Position numbers and translations under genes: made by a program
DNA from: Christensenellaceae bacterium
GTDB lineage: Bacteria; Bacillota; Clostridia; Christensenellales; UBA1750
Assembly (NCBI GenBank): GCA_031280685.1
Contig: JAITGM010000007.1
Span: forward strand, 1 to 64,000
DNA: 64,000 nucleotides
Reading direction: 5' to 3'
Notes under the pieces: model-generated
Database searches by the model: none
The model's input: only the letters and a program-made list of their open reading frames with translations
Told to the model about the DNA's origin: nothing
Shown: piece by piece, positions 56,747-64,000 of the stretch
How the letters are laid out: each line of letters starts with the position of its first letter
Position numbering within the stretch: position 1 is the stretch's first letter

Positions 56747-59020
56747 ATGAAGGCGATCATCATGGCGGGCGGCAGCGGGCAAAGGCTGCGGCCCCTTACC
56801 TGCCTGATTCCAAAGCCTATGGTGCCCCTTCTGGGCAAGCCCGTGATGGAATACGCCGTGGAGGCGCTCGAAGGCCTGGGTCTGAATGGCATCGGCGCCA
56901 CGCTGGCCTACCGCGCGGAGGAGATTCAGCGCCATTTTGGCGAAAGGCTGCACTATTTCATCGAAGAAAGCCCCATGGGCACGGCAGGCAGCCTGCGCCT
57001 TGCCAAGGATTTTTTAAACGAGCGCTTTTTGGTCGTTTCGGGCGACGCGCTGACCGATATTGACCTGGCCGCGGCCCTAGCCTTCCATGAGGAGAAAAAG
57101 GCGCTTGCCACGCTGGTGCTAAAACAGGTCGAGATTCCGCTGGAATACGGCGTGGCGCTCTGCGACGCGGAGGGGCGCATTCAGCGCTTCTTCGAAAAGC
57201 CGGGCTGGAGCCAGGTCTTTTCGGATATGGCCAACACCGGCATTTACATTCTGGAGCCAGAGGTCCTCGAGCTGATTCCTCCCGAAGGCCACTATGATTT
57301 CGGCAAGCAGCTCTTCCCCAAGATGCTGGATGAAAATATGGGCCTGTATGGCTACGCGGCGGAGGGCTACTGGTGCGACATCGGCGATAGCGAGGTCTAT
57401 CGCCAGGCGCATTTCGATGGGCTGGACGGCAAGATCCGCGGCCTTACACCCTTGGTTGAGGAGGGCGCGCTCATCGAGGAGGGCGCGGAGCTGATCGAGC
57501 CGGTTTGGATCGGGAAGGGCGCCGAAATCGCGGCCGGGGCCATGATCGGGCCCTACGCGGTGATCGGGCGCGGGGCGCGGGTGCGCGGCGGGGCCTCGAT
57601 CAAGCATAGCGTGCTCTGGGAGCATGCGCTGGCCGCCGAGCACGCGGAGCTGCGCGGCTGCCTGGTCTTGGACGGCGCGCGCGCCCTGCGCGGGGCGCAG
57701 GCCTATAGGGGAGCGGTTCTGGGCAGCGGTGCCCTGCTGGGCGAAAACGCGGTTTTGCAGGATGGCGCGCTGGTCTGGCCGCACAGCGAAGTGGCAGCCG
57801 GAGCGCGGGTGAGCGGCCAGCTACGCCCTAGCTTTGCCGGGCCGGTTTGGCTGGCCAGGGGGCTGCACGCGGGGGGGCTTTTGGAGCCTGCGCTGCTCGT
57901 GAGCCTGGGACGCGCCCTGGCCCTCTCGCTCAAGGGACCCTGCTTTGCCCTTGGCAGCGATGGAAGCGGCGCCGCAAGCCTCGCCCTGCAGGCCCTTGCG
58001 GCCGGCCTCTCCTCAGGTGGGCTGGCGCCCGCCCTGGCCGGGGAGCTCAGCCCGGCCGCGCTGCGCATGGCCCTTGAGGAGCAGGACGGCGCGGGCGCAG
58101 CCTACTGTGCGCTGCGCGGGGGGCGGCTCTGCGTGGATCTCTATGGGCCCGACGGGCTGGAACTGCCGCTTTCGGCGCGGCGCGGCCTGCAAAGCGGCTT
58201 TTCGCGCCTGGAAGGCGCGCCGCTTGCGCTTGAGGAACTGCCTAAGCCCCTGCTGCTTTCCGGCATCACAGCGCTGCGGCTCATTCGCTTGACGCTGCTG
58301 GCCGATTTGAACCGCCAGCCGGGGCGTGCGCGGCTTGAAACCCCGGCGGGGCCGCTTTCGGCCGAAGCCGCGCTGCTCTTTGAGCCACGGGGGCTGATCG
58401 CGGCGCGGGTTTCAGATGACGGCGAAAGCCTTGCCCTAAGCGATGAGGGCGGCACGGCGGTGCCCGCCGAGCAGCTCCCCCTGCTTTGGGCCGCGGTGGC
58501 GCACCACTTCACCCCCGGCGCGCCCTTGCTTGGCACTTGGGCAGATTCTATGGGCCTTGAAGCGCTGGCCGGGGAATACGGCGTAGAGCTTCGGCGCTGC
58601 GCGCCCGGACGCGGGCAGCTTATGCAGCTCTGCCGCGACCACCCAGTTTATTTCGCCCTGTTCTTTGATGCCATCGCGGCGCTGGCACTGCTGCTGCGCG
58701 CGCTGGACGGCATGGGCCTGGAGCTGCGCGCCCTATTGAAAACCTTGCCCCAAACCTTTCGGCGCGCCCGGCGCTTCCCCTGCATGAACGCCCAAAAGGG
58801 GCGCGCGCTGCGCCTTGCGGCCGACCGGCTGCGCGGTGCGGATTCGCGGATGGAAAACGGCATTCTCGTCCGGCACGGGGCCAGGGGCTGGGCGCTGATC
58901 GTCCCCGAGGAAGACAGCGAGGAGTTCAGCGTGATCTGCGAGGCGATGAGCATGGAATTTGCAGATGAGCTGCTCGCGGATTACGCCAAGCTGGTGGGCG
59001 AGAGCATTCAGGGCCTTTAG
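56747..59020 (+). CDS. Sugar-phosphate nucleotidyltransferase fused to a degenerate phosphomannomutase-like domain
   Basis: The protein has 757 aa. Residues 1-230 are a nucleotidyltransferase: MKAIIMAGGSGQRLRPLTC is the NTP loop, with LIPKPMVPLLGKPVMEYAVE, VVSGDALTDID, ANTGIYILEPEVLELIP and YWCDIGDSEVYRQAH. Residues about 245-360 are a left-handed beta-helix (LbH) with IGKGAEIAAGAMIGPYAVIG. Residues about 360-757 are in the place of a phosphomannomutase, but neither the phosphoserine loop TASHNP nor DGDxDR is visible, so this part is probably not catalytic. Fusions of this type exist in cyanobacteria and Firmicutes and are called mannose-1-phosphate guanylyltransferase. The sugar and NTP are not fixed by sequence. 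Confidence 0.85.
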   Translation: MKAIIMAGGSGQRLRPLTCLIPKPMVPLLGKPVMEYAVEALEGLGLNGIGATLAYRAEEIQRHFGERLHYFIEESPMGTAGSLRLAKDFLNERFLVVSGDALTDIDLAAALAFHEEKKALATLVLKQVEIPLEYGVALCDAEGRIQRFFEKPGWSQVFSDMANTGIYILEPEVLELIPPEGHYDFGKQLFPKMLDENMGLYGYAAEGYWCDIGDSEVYRQAHFDGLDGKIRGLTPLVEEGALIEEGAELIEPVWIGKGAEIAAGAMIGPYAVIGRGARVRGGASIKHSVLWEHALAAEHAELRGCLVLDGARALRGAQAYRGAVLGSGALLGENAVLQDGALVWPHSEVAAGARVSGQLRPSFAGPVWLARGLHAGGLLEPALLVSLGRALALSLKGPCFALGSDGSGAASLALQALAAGLSSGGLAPALAGELSPAALRMALEEQDGAGAAYCALRGGRLCVDLYGPDGLELPLSARRGLQSGFSRLEGAPLALEELPKPLLLSGITALRLIRLTLLADLNRQPGRARLETPAGPLSAEAALLFEPRGLIAARVSDDGESLALSDEGGTAVPAEQLPLLWAAVAHHFTPGAPLLGTWADSMGLEALAGEYGVELRRCAPGRGQLMQLCRDHPVYFALFFDAIAALALLLRALDGMGLELRALLKTLPQTFRRARRFPCMNAQKGRALRLAADRLRGADSRMENGILVRHGARGWALIVPEEDSEEFSVICEAMSMEFADELLADYAKLVGESIQGL

Positions 59021-59037
59021 CCCCCTTATAAGGCCCG

Positions 59038-59075
59038 GCGAAGGCCCCGCTCCTTTGGCTGAGCGGGGCCTTCGC
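59038..59075 (+). terminator. Strong hairpin after the nucleotidyltransferase gene
   Basis: GCGAAGGCCCCGCTC and GAGCGGGGCCTTCGC form a perfect 15-bp stem. T run absent. Confidence 0.7.
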
Positions 59076-59098
59076 GACGGATTGGGCCCCGAAGGGAG

Positions 59099-59127
59099 TT
59101 GCAAAAGGGCCCGCTTTAGCGTATACT
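59099..59127 (+). promoter_or_regulatory. Sigma-A promoter of the RNase J operon
   Basis: TTGCAA, 17 bases, TATACT. Confidence 0.75.
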
Positions 59128-59365
59128 CATTAAAATAGGATTTTTACGGGCAGTTTGCATCCAGCGCTCGCCTGCCGTTTGCCGGGAAATCCCTTCCCGT
59201 TTCCCCGAGCCAAGAAGGGGCTTGACGCGGGGCCAAAGCAGGCGCACGATGGAACCTTTCGAGGGACTGTCCCGTCTAAATACGTCCAAAAAGCCATGAA
59301 AACCATTAAAAAAGGAGGAGTTGTCACAAACAGGCCAGGCTTATTTGTGCAACGCAAAAGCAAAT
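59128..59365 (+). other. Long leader upstream of RNase J
   Basis: About 230 transcribed bases before the first in-frame ATG. A perfect AAAGGAGG ribosome site stands at 59311-59318, but no start codon in the RNase J frame has proper spacing: TTG 59321 is 2 bases away and ATG 59366 is 47 bases away. A short ORF (59296-59400, other frame) crosses the site. I see no known riboswitch motif. Confidence 0.45.
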
Positions 59366-61504
59366 ATGAGCGAAAACGATCAAACCAACCGCCCCGGTAG
59401 GGGGCAGAGCAAGGGCGAGGGCCAAAAGCCCGCCCAGCCCCCAAAGAAGAAGGAGGGCGAGGCGCCCGCCAACAGGGCCATGAAGGCCATTGCCGCGCTG
59501 GCCGGTAAGGCGCGCGGGCCAAAACCTGAGGCCAGGCAGGCCCAGCCCGCCGCGGCAAAGCCCAGGGGCGAGGCCGCCCCCAAAGCGGAGGAAGCGAGCG
59601 CTAAGCGGCCGCCTTCCACGCGGGGGGAGGCTTTAATCGCGCCCAAAGAGGGCCAGCGGCACCGCCCCGCGCAGAACCGCAATTCCGTAAAGGCCAACGT
59701 GCGCCAGGAGGCGCGCGAAGAAAGCCCGGCGGCGCCAAGCCCCCAGCCCCAAAGGCGCAGGCCCCCGCAAAGGCAGCAGGCCAAGCCAAAAACCCCTGCG
59801 GAGCAGCCAAAAACGCCGGCTCTGTCCACTTCCTCGCGCGGCAAGCTCAAGATCATTTTCCTGGGCGGCGTGGAAGAGATCGGCAAGAACATCACCGTGC
59901 TCGAATTCGCGGATGATATCGTGATCGTAGACTGCGGCTCGATCTTCCCCAAAGAAGACCTGCTGGGCATTGATCTGGTCATCCCCGATGTGAGCTATTT
60001 GCAGCGCAACCGCGAAAAAATCCGCGGCATTCTGGTCACACACGGGCACGAAGATCACATCGGCGCCATCCCTTACGTGGTCAAAATGCTGGGCGGCGTC
60101 GTGCCCATCTACGCAAGCTCGCTGACCCTGGCGCTCATCGAAAACAAGCTCAAGGAGCACCGCGCCGCGCCCAACGCGGCGCTGCACACGGTCGCCCCAG
60201 GCAGCCACGTAAACCTGGGCTCGACCCTGCAGGCGGACTTCATCCGCATGACGCATTCCATCACCGGTGCGCTGGCTATCGCCATCAAGACCCCCATGGG
60301 CCTGGTGGTCGCCACCGGCGACTTCAAGGTGGATTTGACCCCCGTGGATGGCGAAAGGATGGATTTGGCCAAGTTCGCCTCCCTCGGGCAGGAGGGCGTT
60401 TTGGCCCTTTTGATGGATTCGACCAACGCCGAGCGCCCAGGCTTTACCATGAGCGAGAAGAGCGTGGGCGAAACCTTCGACGGGCTCTTCCCTCGGGCCG
60501 CGGGGCGCATCATCGTCGCGATGTTCGCTTCGAACGTGCACAGGGTGCAGCAGGTCATCGATTCCGCGGCCAAATACGGCCGCAAGGTCTGCCTGACCGG
60601 CCGCTCGATGGTCAATGTTTCGGGCATCGCCCGCCAATTGGGCGAGCTTCGCATCCCCCAGGGGATTTTGATCGACATCGACGACCTGGATCGTTACCCT
60701 GACGACGAAATCGTCGTCATTACCACCGGAAGCCAGGGCGAGCAAATGAGCGGGCTTACGCGCATGGCCTTTTCTGAGCACCGCAAGCTCGATATCCGCG
60801 GGAGCGACATGGTGGTTCTGTCAGCCCACCCCATCCCGGGCAACGAGCTTAGCGTTTCCCGCGTGGTCGATCAGCTCTTGCGCAAGGGCGCCAACGTCAT
60901 CTACGAATCCCTAGCGGAAGTCCACGTTTCCGGCCACGCCTGCCAAGAGGAATTAAAGCTCATGCACGCGCTGCTCAAGCCCAAGTTCTTCATCCCCGTG
61001 CACGGCGAATACCGCATGCTCTCCATCCACAAGGGGCTCGCCATCGCCATGGGCACGCCCGAAGAAAACATCTACGTGCCCAAGCTGGGCGACTGCCTGG
61101 AATTGAGCCGCGAAAGCATGCAGCTAGGCCCGCAGGTGCCCGCAGGCGCCGTTTTGGTCGATGGACTTGGTGTGGGCGACGTGGGCAATGTCGTCCTGCG
61201 TGACCGCAAGCATCTCTCGCAAGATGGGCTGATCATCGTGGTCGTCGGCATCGAAAAAACGACCAAAACCATCATCTCCGGCCCCGAAATCATCTCGCGC
61301 GGTTTCGTTTACGTGCGCGAGAACGAGGCGCTCATGGATGAGGCCCAGGCGCGGGCGCAAACCAGCATCGAAAGCTGCCTTGGCGAGAGTGAAAGGGTCG
61401 ATTGGTCCGGCCTGAAAACCCGCCTGCGCGACGACATGCACGACTTTCTTTACCAAAAGACCAAGCGCAGCCCGATGGTGCTGCCCGTCGTGCTTGAAAC
61501 CTAG
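59366..61504 (+). CDS. Ribonuclease J with a long basic low-complexity N-terminal extension
   Basis: The protein has 712 aa from ATG 59366; the start is uncertain (see leader). The first about 160 residues are Ala/Pro/Lys/Gln/Arg-rich and have no fold. The catalytic core (about 553 aa) matches bacterial RNase J in length: IIFLGGVEEIGKNITVLEFA, ILVTHGHEDHIGAIPYVVKM (metal motif HxHxDH), VATGDFKVDLTPVDG, LLMDSTNAERPGFTMSE, VVLSAHPIPGNELSVSRVVD and KFFIPVHGEYRMLSIHKGLA. It is an endo- and 5'-3' exoribonuclease of mRNA decay and rRNA maturation. It heads an operon with the YlbF-like, MltG and U32 genes. The tail may bind RNA or partners. Confidence 0.93.
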   Translation: MSENDQTNRPGRGQSKGEGQKPAQPPKKKEGEAPANRAMKAIAALAGKARGPKPEARQAQPAAAKPRGEAAPKAEEASAKRPPSTRGEALIAPKEGQRHRPAQNRNSVKANVRQEAREESPAAPSPQPQRRRPPQRQQAKPKTPAEQPKTPALSTSSRGKLKIIFLGGVEEIGKNITVLEFADDIVIVDCGSIFPKEDLLGIDLVIPDVSYLQRNREKIRGILVTHGHEDHIGAIPYVVKMLGGVVPIYASSLTLALIENKLKEHRAAPNAALHTVAPGSHVNLGSTLQADFIRMTHSITGALAIAIKTPMGLVVATGDFKVDLTPVDGERMDLAKFASLGQEGVLALLMDSTNAERPGFTMSEKSVGETFDGLFPRAAGRIIVAMFASNVHRVQQVIDSAAKYGRKVCLTGRSMVNVSGIARQLGELRIPQGILIDIDDLDRYPDDEIVVITTGSQGEQMSGLTRMAFSEHRKLDIRGSDMVVLSAHPIPGNELSVSRVVDQLLRKGANVIYESLAEVHVSGHACQEELKLMHALLKPKFFIPVHGEYRMLSIHKGLAIAMGTPEENIYVPKLGDCLELSRESMQLGPQVPAGAVLVDGLGVGDVGNVVLRDRKHLSQDGLIIVVVGIEKTTKTIISGPEIISRGFVYVRENEALMDEAQARAQTSIESCLGESERVDWSGLKTRLRDDMHDFLYQKTKRSPMVLPVVLET

Positions 61505-61525
61505 GCAAAGAAGGAGTGTGCGGCC

Positions 61526-61876
61526 GTGAGCGTCTACGATATGGCTCATTCCCTGGCTGCGGAGCTGAAAAAGAGCCCCGAGTACCTCGACTACATCCGC
61601 CTGAAGGAAATTGCCGAGCAGAACGAAACCCAAAAGGCGCTGCTGGGCGAATATAAAAAGCTGCAGTTTCAGCTCCAGGTTGCGATGGCGGGCGGCGGCG
61701 CGCCGGATCCGAACGAGATGGAGCGGCTGCAGAAGATCAGCGCGGTCTTGCAGATGAGCGCTGAGGCGGGCCAGTATATGCTGGCCGAGTTCCGCTTCCA
61801 GCGGATGCTGGCCGATATTTACAAGATCCTTGGCGAGGCCGCAGGGGTCGATCTGGATCTGCTCACCGGCAACTAA
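61526..61876 (+). CDS. YlbF-family regulator
   Basis: The protein has 116 aa. GTG 61526 has AAGGAG 9 bases upstream. The helical YlbF/YmcA fold shows VYDMAHSLAAELKKSPEYLD, LKEIAEQNETQKALLGEYKK and LAEFRFQRMLADIYKILGEA. In Bacillus subtilis, YlbF works with YmcA and YaaT as a complex that redirects RNase Y in mRNA maturation and promotes sporulation and competence. It lies 21 bases after RNase J, which is another RNA-decay gene, so an RNA-related role fits. Confidence 0.87.
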   Translation: MSVYDMAHSLAAELKKSPEYLDYIRLKEIAEQNETQKALLGEYKKLQFQLQVAMAGGGAPDPNEMERLQKISAVLQMSAEAGQYMLAEFRFQRMLADIYKILGEAAGVDLDLLTGN

Positions 61877-61953
61877 GCCGGACCGGCCCTCGTTTAAACT
61901 AAAAGCTGGCCGAAAAAGCCGCAGAAGCGATAGAAAAAGGTGGGATTTCCCCA

Positions 61954-63183
61954 ATGCCCAGGCGGGATGATTACGATTGGACTCAGGACGAGCCCCAGCA
62001 GGCCCCTCTTCAGGACGACGAGGAGCGGGAGCGCCTTCGCTGGTACGAGATCCTCTGGTTTCCGCTCAGGCCGCTGCTCATCTTCGCCACGGCGCTGCTG
62101 ATCGCGGCGGGCAGCATCATCAGCCTCTTCCTCTATAGCTACGAGCACTACGTCATGCCGGTCGATTCCGGCGACCTGCGCCCCGTCAAGCTCGTCATCA
62201 AGCGCGGCTCATCGATTTCTTCCATCGCGGCGCAGCTCAAGGATGCCGACCTCATCCGCAACAAGGGCGTGTTCCAATATCTTGCGGACTTTTCCGGCAA
62301 GGGCGGCAGGCTCAAGGCGGGCGAGTACGAGCTGAACCGCTCAATGTCGGTCACGGAGATCATGGCGGCCCTGGAAGCAGGCAGCGGCACCCTTGAGGTG
62401 ATGCGGTTCACCCTCGTCGAGGGCCTGACCATCGAGCAGATGGGCAAATCCCTGGTAGAGCAAGGCGTGTTTAAGGACGATAAGCGTTTTCTCGCCCTCT
62501 GCCGCGGCGGCGAAGCCTTCCGCGCGGAATTCCCCTTCGTGGACGAATTGCTAAATGCCGGCGTGAGCGGCCGCTTCTATGCCCTTGAGGGCCTTCTCTT
62601 CCCCGACAAATACGAGATCTATGTGGATTCGAGCGAGGAGCTGGTCATCGGCAAGCTGCTCAGCAGGATGAACCAGATCTATGGCGCCAGCTACGCCACG
62701 CGCGCCGGGGATCTGGGCCTTAACATGAATCAGGTCATTACGCTCGCCTCCCTCATCCAAAAAGAGGGCAAGCGCGCCAGCTTCGAAAGGGTTTCGGCGG
62801 TGTTCCACAACCGCCTGAGCCAAAACATGGCCCTGGGTGCCGACGTGACTATCCACTACGCCCTGGGCATCAACGATTTGGTCCTGAGCCAGTCGGCGCT
62901 CGATACCGAATCGCCCTACAATACTTATACCCACAAAGGCCTGCCCATCGGCCCTATCTGCAATCCCGGGCAAGAAACCATTGAGGCTGCCCTCTACCCG
63001 GACGATGAAACCCTCAGCGAAGGCTACCTCTACTTCACCCTTACCGATCCTGAAACCGGCGAGCTCGCCTTCTCAAAGACACTGAAGGAGCATAATAAGA
63101 TCGTCGAAGAATACCGCCCCCTTTGGGAGGAATACGACAAAAAGCGGAAGGAAACGGCCGCGGCCGCCTCCCCCGCGCCGTGA
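61954..63183 (+). CDS. mltG: Endolytic peptidoglycan transglycosylase MltG
   Basis: The protein has 409 aa with a cytoplasmic N-terminus of about 40 residues and one membrane helix (about 47-67, LLIFATALLIAAGSIISLFL). A LysM-like part (VKLVIKRGSSISSIAAQLKD) precedes the YceG catalytic domain, with ALEGLLFPDKYEIYVDS, the catalytic Glu in ITLASLIQKEGKRASFERVS, FHNRLSQNMALGADVTIHYA and YNTYTHKGLPIGPICNPG. It cuts nascent glycan strands and so ends chain growth. The ribosome site AGGTGGG precedes the ATG. The stop overlaps the U32 peptidase start (GTGA), as in the widespread mltG-U32 order of Firmicutes. Confidence 0.96.
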   Translation: MPRRDDYDWTQDEPQQAPLQDDEERERLRWYEILWFPLRPLLIFATALLIAAGSIISLFLYSYEHYVMPVDSGDLRPVKLVIKRGSSISSIAAQLKDADLIRNKGVFQYLADFSGKGGRLKAGEYELNRSMSVTEIMAALEAGSGTLEVMRFTLVEGLTIEQMGKSLVEQGVFKDDKRFLALCRGGEAFRAEFPFVDELLNAGVSGRFYALEGLLFPDKYEIYVDSSEELVIGKLLSRMNQIYGASYATRAGDLGLNMNQVITLASLIQKEGKRASFERVSAVFHNRLSQNMALGADVTIHYALGINDLVLSQSALDTESPYNTYTHKGLPIGPICNPGQETIEAALYPDDETLSEGYLYFTLTDPETGELAFSKTLKEHNKIVEEYRPLWEEYDKKRKETAAAASPAP

Positions 63184-64000
63184 GCGCGCCGGAGCTTCTA
63201 GCCCCGGCCGGCGGGCCGCGCCAGCTCGCCGCTGCCCTGCGCTTTGGGGCGGATGCGGTCTACCTGGGCGGCAAGCAGTTCGGCCTGCGCGCCTTCGCGG
63301 GCAATTTCAGCGAGGAAGCCTTGGTTTCTGCCCTTGATCTGGCGCACAAGGCGGGCAAAAAGGCCTACGTGACCGTCAACGCCTTCCTTTATGAGCAAGA
63401 CCTGGAGCCCTGCGCGAAATGGCTTAGGCGCCTTTGCGATCTGGGGGCGGACGCGGCCATCGTTTCAGACCCGGCCGCCGTTCTGCTCGCCAGGCGCGAA
63501 GCCCCTTCCCTCCCCCTGCACCTTTCCACCCAGGCCAATACGCTCAACTCCATCAGCGCCGGGCACTTTCACGCGCTCGGCGTTTCGCGCGTCATCGCCG
63601 CGCGGGAACTGAGCCTTGAGCAGCTCGGTGCCTTGCGGCAAAACATCCCCGAAACCCTTCAAATCGAAAGCTTCGTGCACGGTGCCATTTGCGCCTCCTA
63701 CTCGGGGCGCTGCGTTCTCTCGAACCACCTCGCGGGGCGGGACGCCAACCAGGGCGCCTGCGCCCAGCCCTGCCGCTGGAAGTACGCCCTGGTCGAAGAA
63801 AAGCGCCCCGGGCAGTTTTTGCCCGTGTTCGAGGATGAATCGGGCAGCTACATCTACTCTGCGGACGATCTTTGCATGCTGGAGCACCTTACAGACCTTT
63901 TGGCGGCCGGCGTGTCGAGCTTCAAAATCGAAGGGCGCATGAAGAACGAATACTATGTGGCCCTTTCGGTTCTGGCCTACAGAAGGGCGCTCGACGCGGC
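63180..64000 (+). CDS. Peptidase U32 family protein (3' end cut by window)
   Basis: This gene is absent from the ORF track because it runs past the window. GTG 63180 overlaps the mltG stop by 4 bases, and the frame is open to base 64000 (273 codons). Motifs are ELLAPAGGPRQLAAALRFGA, DAVYLGGKQFGLRAFAGNF, the hallmark SFVHGAICASYSGRCVLSNH, then DANQGACAQPCRWKY, and SSFKIEGRMKNEYYVALSVL. This is the U32 'collagenase-like' family, whose bacterial members include RlhA and UbiU/V. Several Cys (C-A, GRC, GAC, QPC) are arranged as in UbiU/UbiV-type iron-sulfur sites. It may act in RNA or cofactor modification instead of proteolysis. Confidence 0.93.
   Translation, partial: MSAPELLAPAGGPRQLAAALRFGADAVYLGGKQFGLRAFAGNFSEEALVSALDLAHKAGKKAYVTVNAFLYEQDLEPCAKWLRRLCDLGADAAIVSDPAAVLLARREAPSLPLHLSTQANTLNSISAGHFHALGVSRVIAARELSLEQLGALRQNIPETLQIESFVHGAICASYSGRCVLSNHLAGRDANQGACAQPCRWKYALVEEKRPGQFLPVFEDESGSYIYSADDLCMLEHLTDLLAAGVSSFKIEGRMKNEYYVALSVLAYRRALDA

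Noticed and set aside
57119-58642. Several minus-strand ORFs across the nucleotidyltransferase gene
   Set aside because: Shadows of a very GC-rich gene; Arg/Ala/Pro-rich with no motifs.
59155-59400. 81-aa ORF upstream of RNase J
   Set aside because: Begins without a ribosome site and overlaps the leader; kept only as part of the start-site puzzle.
59633-60781. 382-aa minus-strand ORF
   Set aside because: Shadow of RNase J; His/Asp/Gly-rich composition reflects the opposite-strand codons.

Overview
The window is a chromosomal segment with high GC content (by eye about 60%) from an anaerobic, endospore-forming Gram-positive bacterium, most likely of class Clostridia. This rests on a Spo0A orthologue, a SipL-like protein with SPOCS and LysM parts, a T-box leader, RNase J, an MltG/U32-peptidase pair, a 2-hydroxyacyl-CoA dehydratase activase system and a GldA/F/G-like ABC operon. 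Sigma-A promoters close to TTGACA-17-TATAAT, strong AGGAGG ribosome sites and hairpin terminators are easy to read and settle most gene borders. I see no CRISPR array, insertion sequence, prophage or rRNA operon. There is one tRNA (Asn).

Layout. 1-9 kb: the end of an SDR oxidoreductase, a small lipoprotein, a two-gene acyl-CoA dehydratase activase operon, a repeat-rich gap, a D-Ala-D-Ala carboxypeptidase and a cellobiose 2-epimerase-like enzyme. 9-13.5 kb: a membrane pentapeptide-repeat protein, a palindromic intergenic element, rplM-rpsI behind a probable L13 leader, an SPFH protein and a frameshifted surface-protein pseudogene. 13.6-18.1 kb: a T-box-controlled operon with a complete ECF transporter (S, A, A', T) and two small downstream genes. 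18-25 kb: a zinc-ribbon/helical-repeat membrane protein coupled to a GNAT, AsnB, a DUF4760-like protein and a sugar isomerase/PfkB kinase pair. 25-28.3 kb: a leader-ORF attenuator in front of an acetate-transporter-family gene, then an aconitase-like hydratase. 28.8-33.8 kb: SipL-like protein, Spo0A and GlpK. 33.8-38.6 kb: GldG-type ABC operon. 38.9-39.8 kb: tRNA-Asn and HicAB. 40-43.8 kb: class II aldolase, then alkaline phosphatase with YibE/F. 43.9-45.3 kb: wreck of an FtsX-type permease gene. 45.4-51.2 kb: beta-lactamase-fold hydrolase, an esterase/HAD phosphatase/glycerol-1-phosphate dehydrogenase operon and a Gfo/Idh/MocA oxidoreductase. 51.3-53.1 kb: an AT-richer pair of exported proteins of unknown role. 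53.2-56.4 kb: an unknown membrane protein overlapping a dihydrouridine synthase, then a sigma factor with a membrane partner. 56.7-64 kb: nucleotidyltransferase/phosphomannomutase-like fusion, RNase J with a long basic extension, YlbF-like protein, MltG and a U32 peptidase cut by the window end.

The most interesting signal is at 25.08-25.34 kb. A near-consensus promoter drives a 37-codon ORF with a strong ribosome site. A segment near the end of that ORF can pair with the 5' arm of the following terminator. The terminator ends 26 bases before the transporter start codon, which leaves no room for another promoter. This has the architecture of translation-coupled transcription attenuation, which I do not know for this transporter family. 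Other notable items are the T-box whose UGGU bulge argues against tryptophan for the ECF cargo, three tandem 11-bp repeats at the ABC-operon promoter, an operator palindrome at hicAB, and intergenic palindromic elements shared between distant gaps.
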